Below are positions 11,517 to 25,100 of a stretch of DNA of 64,000 nucleotides, piece after piece. Below the pieces are notes generated by a model. It saw only the letters and a program-made list of their open reading frames with translations, did no database searches and was not told where the DNA came from. The translations under genes were made by a program, and so were the position numbers. Numbering within the stretch: position 1 is the stretch's first letter; each line of letters opens with the position of its first letter. This DNA comes from Lunularia cruciata (taxonomy: Eukaryota; Streptophyta; Marchantiopsida; Lunulariales; Lunulariaceae), in contig OX419758.1 of assembly GCA_948567375.1 (NCBI GenBank), forward strand, positions 62,749,001-62,813,000, in the 5' to 3' direction.

Positions 11517-12179
11517 ATATCCTTATGTGTCCATGAGGTGGTGCAACGACGAGAAGGCTTCTGATATACGGTCACCCTTAACCTAGCCTTACTTGACAAT
11601 GTCTAATTTCTTCTTCTTCCACTCCATCGAGGCTTTGTGGTGGAATTAAGAGTTACATATCCTTTACCCTTTTATTCTGCATCTTCCCTCAGATTTATTT
11701 ATGTTCCCTAGAACTTACTTTAAGACAAGGAATAATATAAGGGTATTTCCCGGGAGTGTGCTTCATTAGTATAAGACAAATTTTCCTTTCAGGCAACTAA
11801 TTCTTTATTTTGAACTTTGAGGTCCAAAAATATTGCAGTTAATATAACTAAGTACACGTTTATGCAGAACGTGAATACCGTTAACGAGATTGGGAAATGA
11901 AGCACCAGAAAGAAAAGCTCAAAATAGGGACGAAGATAAGCAGGCGAGAACCGGGAGACGGGCCATCATAGGTGGCCGGTCGAGTTTCTCTTCCAGGGGC
12001 AAACGAACGCGGAAGAAGGGAGAGGAGAAGTAGCAAAGGATGGATGGATGGATGGATGAAGGGATGGATGCCAATGGAGGCGACGTCCTTGGAATTAAGC
12101 ACATAGCTGCACATTTGATGGAGTGGAGCGATGAATGGTCTTGTGCTTGAGAAAGCGACGGTGGAGGGAAGCAAAGAAT

Positions 12180-12798
12180 AAGGGAGAGAGGAAGAAAGAA
12201 GAGGAGCAGCACACGACTGTACGTACACACGAGCGTATCTAGAGAGAGAGAGAGAGCCACAGCAGAAGGAGAAGAAGAAGGGAGGGGGTGGGGAGAAGGA
12301 TTTTGAGTTGAGTGTGTGTCGATCGGTAAAGCAAAGCAGCAGTCAGCAGAACGCAACAGTCTGAACTGTCTGTGTCGAGTGAGGGAAGGGGAACGTGGAC
12401 GAGGAGGAACAGGAGGAGGAGGAGCTGCAGTGCTGAGTTTTCGCGATCCGAGGAACAACCGAAGTGGATTGGTAGAGGGAGAGGGAGGGTAAGGAGATAG
12501 AGAGGCGCATTGGAGAGGCGACAGGGAAATGTGTGTGAAGAGCGAGGTTGATTGATTGATTGATAGGGGAATTGGTGGGAGGGCGGAAGCGCAGATAAGG
12601 GGGAGGAAGAGGAAGGAGAGGAGAGGAGAGGAATTGTTGCTGGGGTTGACGGGAACTGATAGAAAAAGAAGAATAGGAAGAGAGAGTTGGTGCGAAGAGT
12701 TGAGTGTCGTGGGGGTTTCAGAGGAGCCACCCCCCGAGGTGGGGTGGGATACGACTGACAGAAGTGGGAGAAATCCCTGAAAACAAGAATTCAGCAAA
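12180..12798 (+). promoter_or_regulatory. Purine-rich 5' leader of the MO25 gene
   Basis: The sequence before the MO25 start is strongly GA-rich on the sense strand, with an AGAGAGAG run at about 12,242 and GATTGATTGATTGAT at about 12,548. This fits a long plant 5' leader. The long open frames on the opposite strand here are by-products of this base bias. No clear TATA box was identified and the transcription start is unknown. Confidence 0.5.
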
Positions 12799-14125
12799 AT
12801 GAAGGGTTTATTCAAGCACAAGCCGCGGACTCCTGCGGAGCTGGTGCGTGTCACCAAGGACTTATTGACCGTCCTCGACACAATGCCGCTGGCTCGAATT
12901 GAATCGAAGAAGGAGGAGAAGGTACTCGAGCTGCTCACCGCTGCAATTGGTTCCCCTTGTATCTAATCTCAGCACAACTTATTTCGTCCTCTGCCCCAGC
13001 CTCTCAAGACACTTACCTGCGTTGAGAGGCTAGTCTCAACGTCTTCCCTGGACAGCTCTTTGGCACATGTCGATTCATGTGCAATGAGGGTTTGGCGTTG
13101 GAAATATTATCTCTTACTCTAAGCTTGCTATGAAAAGTCTATAAGTTTAGAGACCATTTCAACTGCGGCAGACTCGCATAGTTATTCGCTGGCATAGTGC
13201 GAAATTGGTTCTCTGTACATGCATTGTAAATGAATTTCTTCGTGCGCACGTAAAGTTGCGGAAAAGACCATCTGCTGGTCGAGACCGACCTTCAAATCAC
13301 CTGTTTCTACTTGCACGTTTGCCAACAACAACATATATGTCATCAAAATTAGCATTCGGCCTCGTATGGGAGGATAAGTAGTAATTAGCTCTCTTAGCCG
13401 AAGCTTGCGGAACGAATGGCCAAGTCGAGGACGGGTTAAGTAAAGTTGTTGCTCTTTTGAAATCGTCAGAGGCTTACGGGCCGAATTCTTGATGCTAGGT
13501 ATACGGCGGATCGGATCAGTCTCTGACATTGCTTAGCTCATCGATTCCATTACTCATGCCATGTGAACTTCTTAATCAGTATTACATTTGTAGAAATTAT
13601 TGGATTGCGAACCTACAGAAATGGAGGAGGTAGAATTCATATCGTTGAATGACCAATCATTATGCTACAGCTACCTAAATTGTGAGACAAAGTTTTGTCA
13701 TTCACAGTCGAAATGAAGCTTAACTTTTACGTACGGTATCCGCACGGTTCTAGTTTCTTAATGTCGGGAAGGAAAATCTGAAGTAGAAACCTGACTTGGT
13801 TATGTTTCCTTTGTATGACAGGTTCAATCCATGGTAATGAACGTATCTCAGTGAACGAACGCCACCAGAACTATTGTATTTATGCTCAAGAGCTTATTTT
13901 GAACACTTTACCTCTAGATAATTATTCCGCGTGTCTATACTTGTTGCTCTCTTAGATTGAACAGATCGTTTCCGATCTCGTCACGTGAAGTCTGGATATG
14001 TTCTTGAAAGTCTGCCAGGAAGATTGTCTTTTAGTCCTAGGTATTTGCCGTGTTATCAGTTATATTTTAAGCCGTCTCCACTTGGACATCGTATTTGAGG
14101 ATGAGAATCCGTCACCATCACTACC

Positions 14126-14156
<31 letters not shown>

Positions 14157-17100
14157 TTCTTTTGGGCGAATTTCTACGCTCTTGGACGCAGGAACAAAGT
14201 ATGAAGCATTTGTGCTAAATTCGCCTGCTCACCTTCGTATGCATATGGCCCCTACCAGCTGAATGATCTAACCAGAAACATCCGAGACATGAAGAACATT
14301 TTGTACGGGAGCAGCGATACGGAGCCAGTCCCTGAGACATGTTCACAACTGACTCAAGAAATATTCAAGGATAACACGTTCCGCCTGCTGATTCAGTGTT
14401 GCCCGAAGTTGGATTTAGAGGTATGTTTCGCTGCTTGCTTGCTAAAAACTGGTGATAGTCATGTCCGCAATATCTTTCCTCCTCCCTGCACTTTTGTATG
14501 TTCACTTTGATACACCTCAGGTTTTCTTGCTGATTGTTTCATTTAACGCTGTACTTCTTGAAGCTTTGAACGTCAAGTTCCTGGTCCCTAGCGTTTTATC
14601 TTCTCCACTAATTTATGTACGTGTAACAAGCCTCAGCGCTGCGGATATCCGCTTTCCCACTGTCAAAATCTTTATCTGGGTCTATTACTATTTAATCGAG
14701 GGGAGGCAGCCCGAGTTCTTCAGTGGTACCTGAAGCATGCACGCGATGCTAAGGCTATGTTGAGTAAAGAATGGAAAGCTTGTCTTTGTCAAAGAAGCAA
14801 GTTCGAAGGTTTCACGTCAATCTATAAGTTGAAACTCTGAGTACAGAATTTGCGCTGCAAATATCTGGGGAACACTAAATCCAAAGCAATTCATGCTGAC
14901 TCGTGCTTTGAAGTAAATGCCGTGAACGAACCAAAGGAAACGCATTACCTATATGCTATCATTACGTGGGACTGTAAGTTGCATGCATCCGACATGTTTA
15001 TGTTCCACTTTTATCCTACCGTTCGAAAGAATTCTTACATGATGTCCGTTGCAGGCACGCAAGGACAGTACACAGGTGGTGGCTAATTTGCAGAGACAGC
15101 AGGTGCAATCACGTCTCATCGCCTGTGATTATTTGGAAAATAATACAGATTTGCTCGATATTCTTGTTGGTGGGTAAGTCGTCTATTCTCTCGGCCTTAA
15201 ACTTTTGTGGTTATTCTCCAGCTATATTTAGTTGTTTCTAATTTCAGGGTAGGAGCCGAGTATTATATAAGCACAGTACTCCTCGAAGGTCAGACCTCAC
15301 TGCAGGACCTCTTATCTGTTTCCAGTACCGGCAGGTGAGTTTAGACGTAGTTCTACTTCGTCTTTGGGTTACTGACTCTTTCCTAGGCTTGTAATCCCAG
15401 GTATAAGAATCCGGAAATTGCCTTGCATTACGGAACAATGCTGCGTGAATGTATCCGTCATCAAAGTATTGCCAGGTATGGTTGTGTACCGGGTTTCGTT
15501 CATTATTTCGATCCTTAATGGTACTGGAGGTCGTGGTTACAGTACTCTCGTGCTTCGCAATGGATATTAGCTACAGTAATCTTTGTGTTCCCAGGGGCTA
15601 TTTATGAGGAAGCACAAGCTCTTTGTAGAAACTGCTGTCGTAAAGTAGTGTTAGTTTAAGTTTCAAATGGGCAAACGGCATTAGGGTTGAGACTAAAATA
15701 GGATTGGCCAATTGTTATTCTGACCTCACAGGTCTCATGTGAAATTGCAGAACTGTCTTGTTTGATCTGCCTGGCTGCGTTTCGAAATTCTTTACTTATG
15801 TAGAACTTCCGAATTTCGATGTGGCATCGGATGCGACTGCAACATTTAAGGTGAGCACCATGCTTCTTGCTACGGCTAGTCGTAGTGATATTCGCTCGTT
15901 TGGTTAAGAGTGGTACGAGGGTTTTACTTTCTTTTGCGTCTATGCTTATCTGAAGTATGATGGTGGACGACATTAACTTGGGGAAAGTACAATGAAGTTG
16001 TGGTTGGATCATTTTACTTCAAGGGTGAAACTTCTACTGTACTAACATGGCAGCTCTCTGCAGGAGCTTCTGACAAGACATAAGTCAACTGTTGCGGAGT
16101 ACTTCTCAAAGAATTATGACTGGGTAAACCGACCTTCTCTTTTGTCTTGTTCCCTGAAATTGTGGGCTTGAAATTTGTACTCACACATGGTGGACTGCTT
16201 TCTCTAGAGGTCAGTCAATGCGACAATTGTTGAGAACAACCAAGTAACCCCACAATCTTGGAGTGTACTCGTGAAGTGGGATGCAGATAGAACTTATGTG
16301 AGGTAGTGAGTGGTTCGATATAGCTTTAGAAGATTACATTTGTGGTGAGGGTAAGACGTTTATCGTCTCACTAGTCCAGTTATGGTGACACCACGTAAGG
16401 AGCCGCTTTAAGGGTTTGGGAGCTCTGTTGAATATAGTATCTGTTCTGACCATATCTCCTCGGTTGGTATGTTAAACAGTTTTTCAACGAGTTCAATTCT
16501 AGACTTCTGGGATCTAGCAATTATCTTACTAGGCGGCAGGCTGTAAAGGTAAGGTTCTCTTTTTCCTTGTCAAATCGGAAAGTATTTGTGCAGAGAAGTC
16601 TTGTCAATATCAGAAAATTATTCTCATGGTCAATTCTAGTTCAATTATTTCCTTTCTCGAACCACAGTTACGAGTAGCGCGAAATACAATCACATGAAAT
16701 GGTAATCTCCTGTTTTGGACAGTTGTTACCTTCCATTGTGTGTAGAATTGGCCCGAATTATGTCCATGTGTTTGTCCAAACAAAATTTAGATCAAGCGAG
16801 TCTTGGTCCATTCGACTTCAAGGCTATTCACCTTGGAAGGGTCCAAAGGTCGTCTGATATGTAACTTGTTTATGAATGTCGCCTGATTACTCAGTCAAAG
16901 CGTAAGGTTTTAACAGTTGGATGTTCCTTGCAGCTTCTAGGCGATATGTTACTAGATCGATCGAATCTTACATCCATGATGAAATATATCAGCTCCAAAG
17001 ACAATCTCATCATCTTAATGAATCTTCTCAAGGTTCGCATCTATACTTTGCTTCTGCTGATTTCCTCTCGTGATTTAACAGGGAGCTGTAGCGGTCTCAG

Positions 17101-17843
17101 TTTCTGGTGCTCGCACAATTTTGGTTGAAGTCTGAATGGAGCTCAATCTGCCACATTTATGTGATCGAGATTTGGCCTTTTTACGTTTCTCCACGAATTG
17201 GTGCAGGAATCAAGTAAGAACATTCAGATTGAAGCATTCCACGTTTTCAAGGTATGGCTGTCAACCAGTAACTATCTTACTGTTACTGTCTCCTTTGCTT
17301 GGGGTCATAGCTCTTTATCAGTCAATATTTCCTGTGTGCACACAGCAAAGCTTCGCTTTTAGGAGAAATGGTAAATTACTGAGTTCTGTAGTGGACTTTT
17401 CTGGGTGGCCAACGATCAGTTATGCTCTTTTGGTTGATGTTGATTCTTTATTTGTCTAATAATAATGCTGTTGCAGGTGTTTGTATCGAATCCCAAGAAA
17501 CCCCCTGAGATCGTGAGCATTCTTCTCGCAAATCGGCCAAAGTTGCTTCGGTTTCTGAGCGATTTCAAGACGGAGAAAGGTTAGTTGCCAGAATTTACTC
17601 GGGCCGGCAATTTTCTTTCCTGTAGGGTATCTTGTTATTCGAACATAAGGATATTATTTACGGTTTTTGATGCCGAATTCCTTTCTGTTTTTGTGATCCG
17701 TTGCTGTTCGTCTGTTCTGGTCGTAGTTCATGTTGGATGATCCTAAGAATGGTGAACCTACGTAACTTGCAGAGGATGAGCAATTCGACCAAGATAAAGG
17801 TCAGGTGATGAGAGAGATTCAAGGTTTAGAACCTCCACCATAA
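12799..17843 (+). CDS. MO25-like (CAB39/Hym1) kinase-scaffold protein
   Basis: MO25 proteins are helical-repeat scaffolds. In animals MO25 binds STRAD and LKB1 and activates STE20-type kinases; fungal homologues act in polarity and cytokinesis. Eleven exons join in frame to 341 residues, the normal family length: 12799-12921, 14259-14420, 15055-15173, 15401-15475, 15751-15850, 16064-16123, 16480-16548, 16934-17032, 17207-17251, 17477-17579 and 17773-17843. The start [17 protein letters not shown] is typical of plant members. Other family blocks are [15 protein letters not shown] (exon 4), [15 protein letters not shown] (179-193), [14 protein letters not shown] (194-207), [20 protein letters not shown] (227-246) and [10 protein letters not shown] (275-284). 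All introns are GT-AG and every junction preserves phase. The C-terminus (EIQGLEPPP) is short, as in plant homologues. No damage was seen, so the gene should be functional. Confidence 0.95.
14128..14154. repeat. (TTA)n microsatellite in MO25 intron 1
   Basis: About nine uninterrupted TTA units lie within the first intron, about 105 bp before the exon 2 acceptor. Confidence 0.95.
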
Positions 17844-19800
17844 GAAGCGACGCTGCCCACAGACCAGTCTCAGGCACTATTACGCAAGAATTTTGAAATG
17901 ATTGTGGTGAATAGTGCTTCTGCTCCGGAGGCTGTTACGTTATTCAAGATGTTCTATGTACATCTAGTGTTGGTTTTGCTTATTGAATACTGAAATCGAT
18001 TAGATCTGAGAATCGGGACAGATGAAGATCCCCATTGTTAACCGTACACGACTGATTGAAGCAACGAGCGTGGGTCATTCACTTGTTCCTGGGTACTTGA
18101 CAAATCACTTGATCTGTACCGACTGGTTGCTGCTAGACAACGGACCATGCAATTTTTGGTCTACGCCGAGCTGGGAGTATTGTACATGGATGAAAGCTTG
18201 GTTCACTCAGTCATGTGCATTCACGACTAAGGTCTTTTTCTTTGTCGAGCCTGGTCATCCATGTACTATCTTTTTGCTGGGTTCCTGGATTCCTGAGGAC
18301 TACAGATCAAGAGCAATCGATCAGTTTTTCAAGACGGTATACGTTTCCTTGAGGTCTCTCTCAATGCATCCTCCAACTTTGAACGCGTGAGAGTTGTATA
18401 TCTGGCAAGTGTATGGGGGAGTGCGAGACGGGCACCTGAAAGTTCGCCAACCTCATCGGAGCAGATGAGTTGTGACATTAACACCGCATGACCTATGCCT
18501 ACGTATTGGAGAGTAAGGCGGCCATATAGTTACGGGGAGATCATTCTACGCTGGGCACGTTTCAGGTTCCAGGATCATCTTGGCGGCTGAGAACCTCGAT
18601 ATTCTGCTCACCTGAAGATGGTTTACTTTCTTCAGCAAACTTGTGATTTGTCCGTTGTTGAGGTCTTAGCTTCAATCGCGCTGAGTGCACAGTTTGGCGA
18701 GTCACAACGTTAGGTGTGTACAAAGCACCTGTGATCATTGTTGCCAAAACTGAAACATTGACTTAGATCAAAACTTCTTGCCCTCCTCCCCGTGGGTGTC
18801 GTAGTTAGCCGTAGGAGCTTTATGTAATATATCAGTTTATGAGAGGTTATATATTTTGCACTTGCGCCACAGATCTCGAACTTTCAGTAACGTTACTGGT
18901 TTTTGCCACGGATGTTCTGCTTTTGTCAGGCTTCTCAGATAGATCCGTGGAGCAAACTTAGATTTTGTGAGTGAGAAGCCAGAAGCAAATTATTTCGATC
19001 TTGTAGGAAATGATCTCAATCCTTGGAACATGGACTTTCATGTTGCAGAGTAAGGAACTGCTCATGCCTATAAACATCGGCTTCAACAGTGTAGAATGAA
19101 GACACATGTTTGTCGTCGGAGCTCACTGGGAAATGTGATTCATGCAGTTCTTGTGGTTCGTAACAAATAGAAAGTGTAGAAATGAGAATACAGATGATTC
19201 GTGGTTTTTGGAGCTCTTTCGATGCAGTCCGTGTCGTCTCTGCCACATCAAAACAGTAGGGTGAAAAGGTTTTCAATGCAGTTCTTGTATTTAATCTTCG
19301 TGCTCATCATCTTGTGGCACCAAATCTTCACAGGCGCTCTATGATCCTCGAAGGTCAACCTCCCTCAGGTATCTGGAGGCGAATACTAAGATCGTTGTCA
19401 TAGTTCATGTGCTCATCCATCGATGACATGCACAAAGCCCACATAGCATAGAATATGGTCCAGGATCCTTGAAGAGATGTGGACTGTGTTGGTGAATACT
19501 ACAGGATAGATAAGAACTTCAATGACTCGATCTTTACCAAACCAATGAAAGACATCACCAGCGACCACATTACTCAAGCCAATCTTGATACTGACGTGAA
19601 ACACATTTTTACATGCATGTGGCACTTAGAGGGAAAAGGAGAATGTTTTCCGTTTTCCCATTCATCACGTACATTGTCACAAACATTCACGGTTAACGTG
19701 AAGTAATCTGGACCACTAATTCCAAAATAGGATTATTTTCCACCTCTTACCTGAACGGAGCACTTGACAAAGCCATAGCTATTTCTCCTGCTAGAGCAAC
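17844..19800. other. MO25 3' untranslated and intergenic sequence
   Basis: The first several hundred bases probably form the MO25 3' UTR; the polyadenylation site cannot be placed. The small open frames here resemble no protein I know. No RNA gene or repeat structure was recognised. Confidence 0.4.
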
Positions 19801-19805
19801 CGAGT

Positions 19806-19918
19806 CCTGCAGATTCCTCATACCGATACTATTGCGGCTTAGCCCCCCTTTTACCTCCTGTGTCTATTTCTTGTACGGCTTGATGGGATCTCGTTATCCT
19901 ACGCGGTGGCCTTTTTCT
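19806..19918 (+). mobile_element. Retroelement 3'-end copy (sense)
   Basis: The copy begins in the last codons of the retroelement frame (QIPHTDTIAA-stop, with GCGGCTTAGCCCC at the stop). It runs through CTTGTACGGCTTGATGGGAT to CCTACGCGGTGGCCTTTTTC. The stop-codon hairpin is partly preserved. No target duplication was recognised. Confidence 0.65.
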
Positions 19919-21154
19919 TGGTTCCGTTTGGGTTAGAAATTGTGGATATGAGACTGAAGTCGATGTTCGAATTGTTCATGTCTACATCAATATCATATAT
20001 CAAGCGATAAAGAAATCGAGATGATTGACTATCAGTGTCTTTATAGTGGCAGGATTGATAGAAATGACCTTGCAGACCACACCCAAACATTTACTGGGAG
20101 AACTGAAGAAATATTTTGTTCAAGATAAATCTTGTCTCAACCTTATCAGAAAGATTCAAACAAAGTGGGTGAAAGTACGGTATTTGTTGCAAAACAAGGT
20201 CAGAGCAGCTATCAACATACTTCAAGCTAACTTGAGGAAGGAGGAAATCCTCAAACTGAACTTTTCTTTGAGCAATTGGTCAAAGAAAAGTTCATGCATA
20301 GAAGATAAGAATTAGATTATTCTCTCTACAAAGTTTTGGTCGAGTCATAAATATTGTTGGGACTAAGCAAGTAGTAGAAAGAGCACATAAGGCTATCAAA
20401 TGCTCTGATAGTTACATCGTTAACAGCGCTGACAGATTTCAGAACCATTAGAAGTCATATCAACCTCCACGCGCTGCCCTATACATATGCTTTGGTGTAC
20501 ATTGAGAATGAGGAATTAACAATGCTCAAAAAGCGACACATGGGCATCCACGAGAGAGAGAACCACTCGTTTACTGTTGCAGCTTTGTAGTCACAACCTA
20601 AAATTTAAAATACTTTCAAGGAAGACTTTCAAGTAAATGGATAAGAAGGATGATCTCATCATTCTCGTGTTGGTTTCATCCTACTTGGCCTTCCGTGATG
20701 GACATTACAAGTTGGTCAGAGTATCACTCCAAACTCCAAGGATTGTACAAGTTCTGGAAGTAAAGCGTAGAGAGTGGATTGATTCCTTACAACAACAGCG
20801 AAAGGAAGAGAAAAGAGTTGTAGTCCACTTTAATGAAAGTATCTGTTGTGACTTCGTCAAAAAGGGTACAGATTGATTCTGCCTTTCATCATGTCAGTTT
20901 GTACCCTGTTGAGTTCGTGTTAGAATACAACAGATCTCTCTATCATCACCTGATAGCATATTCTCCAATTAGATGTGATCCTCTGCTGATCCAGCTTCGC
21001 AATCTTCTTCTCTCCTCCGGTCAGGTCTGGGCTAGATAGAGAAATCTCATGCATTGACGTTCTGTGCATAATCAGTTCTAGTGTTCCTCCTGTTTTAGAG
21101 TACGTTTGTAGGTCGCGGCTATGAGGAAAGTCCGTTACCTTGAGACTTTTTTGA
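19919..21154. other. Intergenic with short unrecognised ORFs
   Basis: Two plus-strand open frames (20025-20315, 96 codons; 20637-20876, 79 codons) are Lys-rich. The first contains LIRKIQTKWVKVRYLLQNKV. I do not recognise them and see no splice context or paralogue in the window. They may be chance frames or transposon debris. Confidence 0.3.
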
Positions 21155-21312
21155 AATGGCCAACAGGCACAATAAAATACCCTGAGGAAAAGTATACGTG
21201 AAATACAAGCGCACAAAGAAACGCAAATAGACACGAAGAGCCAAAGACTACCCGAAAAGCATACCGAAATGTGCTAAGAGACGAGCATACCGAAATGTGC
21301 TAAGAGACGAGA
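21155..21312. repeat. Second copy of the 3.9-kb repeat family, with a 26-bp tandem duplication
   Basis: About 21158-21255 is related to 3917-4000 (AATAAAATACCCTGAGGAAA, AAGAGCCAAAGACTACC). Directly after it, the 26-bp unit GCATACCGAAATGTGCTAAG plus AGACGA occurs twice without mismatch (21259-21284 and 21285-21310). Confidence 0.6.
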
Positions 21313-22123
21313 AGAGCCTAAGGGGCTACAAAAAGGGACACACGGGAGAAGAGGAACAAAGCACTAAGAAGAGAAACCAACCCTAGAAACTCTACAAAAT
21401 GTAAAATGAACAAAATAGGAACCTATAACTGAACTGAACCTATAATTGTGTGATAGAAATACTCCAAGGGGATGACCAGCAAATGTGAGGGAAGAGCCCG
21501 CCAGTGGAACAAGGGCATCCACTACTGATGCTCGCCTTTGAGCCTGTGATCTATGTAGGGTGACGGAGACCTGCCAAAAATAAGAGATAAATATGGTGAG
21601 TGAGAAAGCCAAGACACCTCTCCTCTATAATGAGCCCCGTGTCTCCTCTTGAAGGAGACCATCAAACTGACGATGAAGGTGGCAAAAAATCTCCATTGGC
21701 ACCATGGTCCTCCTTCCCATGGCGGCAATGATAGCTTTAGCCCTTGCCTAGGTGCTCATGCCAAGGACTCTAGCCTGAGTGCACCACAACCACAACCACA
21801 TCATACAATTTACATTGGCCATCTCTAAAAGTGACAATATTTGTCTACACCATCCAGTGAGGTGTCCTTGGTAGAACCATCTATTGCTCAATTTGAACCT
21901 ATGAGTGAGTAGAGTGTAGGATCTGGGCCACCGTGTCTTGAATGGCATTGTAGACTATGGTAGGCTCCCCTCCAATGGCACAATGTACGAGGTGGATGCA
22001 CTCCACATCACACGTAGAACCCCACATGCACTAGTCCATGTGGCCAAGTATGTTGAGTGTGGTAGACCTAGCCGAATCCAAAGGGCCGTGGTGAAGAACT
22101 CTGATATGAACATAAAGTACACA
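21313..22123. other. Intergenic, nothing recognised
   Basis: Overlapping open frames occur on both strands (for example 21364-21612 and 21955-22233, minus). None has a recognisable domain. A degraded transposon is possible but not supported. Confidence 0.3.
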
Positions 22124-22195
22124 TTCAAAGGGGAAACATGAAGCCAAGCTCCAGCACCTTTCAAAGAGGAAGCATGAAGCCAAGCTCCAACACCC
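22124..22195. repeat. 36-bp tandem duplication
   Basis: TTCAAAGGGGAAACATGAAG plus CCAAGCTCCAGCACCT is repeated immediately with three changes (22124-22159, 22160-22195). Confidence 0.85.
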
Positions 22196-25100
22196 TTCAC
22201 TCTTGTGATCATAAAACATTCTGATCTAACCACACGCCCAGTCCTTTTGAAATATTGGGTAGCTTTATTTACCAGTGCAGGAATACGAAATCGACGGGAA
22301 GAATCACGTACGAGTCGTTATAAGGCCCTATCGTAGGTCAAGAAGGAATTTTAGAACCAAGCCTTTCTATGGTGTGATGGAATAACTAATTTACTCATGA
22401 GTGACCGGAGTACTGGGACCACCCACAAGTGCGGTTGAAAACGCAATCTTTTGAGAAGAGCAATTCAAGAGCTGTACTGTTTTAAAAGGCGTTCTGATAG
22501 AAGAATTTTCTCGTGATTTCTGGTAGAATTGGAAAGAATGGAGTTTGTCTCCGGAGGAAGACCGTTGATTGATGTTGCAGTATTATCCACACGTGCAATT
22601 AAATAATGCTGAAGACAGCAATTATTGCCAAAAACTACTACATACGGCGCGTGGCTACTAAGTGGGTTTCAGTGGCATGGATTGTGGGGGAGGAACATCG
22701 GGGACATTCTTTATCCATTTCGTGATCTTGCGTCTACAGGAATCCCAACAAATGCTCCATTCCAGGAGTCAAACCGAACCGAAATTTGTCCACCGCCCTG
22801 TCTTGTTTGTTCAGTTGGTTGTTCGATGGATGTGGGGTTGGTAATGGTGGGCGAATCGAGAAAGTAGGGACTAACACACAACAACAACAACATGTTCATC
22901 ACGTTTGAAGACCAGAAATTGAAGTCTGCTGTGTCACCAAGGCGTGGCCGAAGAGTGCAACTACGAAGCTAGATTCTTCATGGGGAAAGTGGGATGAATC
23001 TCACACAATTCGCCAAATTTGTTAGAAATGTTGGATCGATCATAATCTGCTCACAAATTCTAAGCAGGTTTCTTACTGCGATAAAGATCCCACTCATATC
23101 CCCATTCACACGGGGTCGCGCTCGACCCCCATTCATAAAGACCCCCACCACACAGAACTGCAAAACTGTGCATTGTAGATACGAACCAAACTTTAAAACG
23201 AGAACTGATAATCCATTAGTTTTCGGCGGGGAGCATCTGAACTGAAGGAACTAATTTGGTAGGGTGTGCATACTGATAACTGTCTATCAATTAAAGTCAT
23301 TATCACCAAGGGAGTAATGAGGGTATCTTATTATATATTTTATAACTTTGTGAATGACCTAGTTCCACAAGATTGATGTATCGATGAACTTTACTCGCTC
23401 ATGTCTAGATAATTCAGATACATCAAATTATTGGTTTACTTCTAGATTCGCTAAACTTAGATGCATTCGCTTGGACTTTCAAACATGAAATACTAGAATT
23501 GAGAAGGAACAGTAAAGTTACTGGTTCAACATAACAACATGATAATTATACTGAGTTGTTACTACATAATTTTGCATCTTATAATAAGAAGATATATTAT
23601 TCTCACATGACCTGGAGAAACAAATTTTGGAAGTGTTGGTAAGGTAGAGTAATTTCCATAGTGCTTAAATTTTCTTTTGGTTTGAATATTCAAGAGTGTA
23701 TGCTAAATTTTTATCTTCGATAGCTCTTTAAACGCAAAAACTCCTATATCTCAATTATGCTATGAAATAAAGTTCACTCTAATTGAGGTGATTAGTTGGA
23801 AGTGAGTTTGGGTCCATGAGTCGGAAGTTCAATAAATCTAGATCCAAGGATTGAACTTCTCCTTGATAACATTTTCATTTTGACTTCACATCAACATCTA
23901 CCGTTGCAGTTACTATCCATTATTCATTACGTTGTAGGAGTAGAAGATTTGGAGATTTTGATCTTAGAGCTATGAGCCGGGGGTCGAGGAGAGACAACAC
24001 CTACTTTTGGTCATCCATGAAGCAATATGAATATGAAGTTTGACTGATACTTCTGACTTGAAAAAATTTATAATAGAAACTTCAAACATGTCAAGGATTT
24101 GAGCGCCAAGCACTGATAGATTAGGACTTACGTGAGGATTATTCAACCCTTACCACACTCTCGGAGTCTAGAGGTACTCGCACACTCACTAGATATAACT
24201 GAATATGTTCAAATTCAGGCTCCACGACGTATAATCAATCGTGGATTTGGAGTTACTGCCACACCACTCTAATCGAACATGCAGGCGGTGTCCTTTCTCT
24301 ATGAAATACAGTTGCAGTATAGAGTCTATTATCGATAGAAAGGTATAAATTGTCCCTCACTGCAACTTGCCTAAACGAAGTCTGTTCAAAAGTATAGCAT
24401 TTAAATATGAACCCACTTGCAATTTCTTTATCTTGCAACCTGTGCATGTGATCTTCGAGTGTCAGATCCCGCCTAAACGTTCCAAAGTATTATGTTGAGC
24501 CTTCAGTTCAGAACAAATTGATTTGCCTCGAGGAGCAGTCCAAAAGCTGAGATTTCCTTGCATATTTCTGCTGCGCACCCGAAAGATCTTATGAAAAAGC
24601 GTGTACTCTTTACCAGCTGAAGGAATCGGCTTACAACTTGCAGATCATATGCACATGGAAGGGGAAAGGCTATCACATACGCGTTCTCTCTGTCAATTTC
24701 AAACCTGGTCTTTTCATCACATGCTTCTCGAGGGTGGGACCCGAAATTGCAGGAGAAGACTTGTACTCGTGCTTACGTTTTGGGGCTGTTCTGTGGATCG
24801 TTGTCTAATATGGTAGGTTTAACTGAGGATCCAGGAAAACATTTTGTTTCAAAGGGCACCGCAGTAGAAGAGTGTGTTTCGGGAACATGTGTCGGGTGGG
24901 GAGATAGGTTGTCTGAGGTTCAGAGGAGATAAGTTGTCTGAGTTGACAATGCAGAACCCGATCTAGTGGGCTTGACAGAGGATCCCCAAAATCAATCCGT
25001 TCTGAAGTGCTCCAGTTGCGTACAACAAAACTTCACCTCAATTTGGTTGTCTGCACAACAAGTATTTAAATGATGCAGGGAAAACGTCATGGTTAACAAA

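Noticed and set aside
12540-12780. Upstream open frame (12556-12780) as part of the MO25 protein
   Set aside because: It stops before the MO25 start codon, is biased by the GA-rich leader and has no counterpart in the MO25 family.
11919-12938. 339-codon minus-strand open frame
   Set aside because: It lies opposite the purine-rich MO25 leader and overlaps exon 1. Its Ser/Pro/Leu-rich translation is what a GA-rich leader gives on the other strand.
21938-22233. Opposed open frames as a retrotransposon gag or polymerase piece
   Set aside because: No diagnostic motif (zinc knuckle, catalytic Asp pair, integrase HHCC) could be found.
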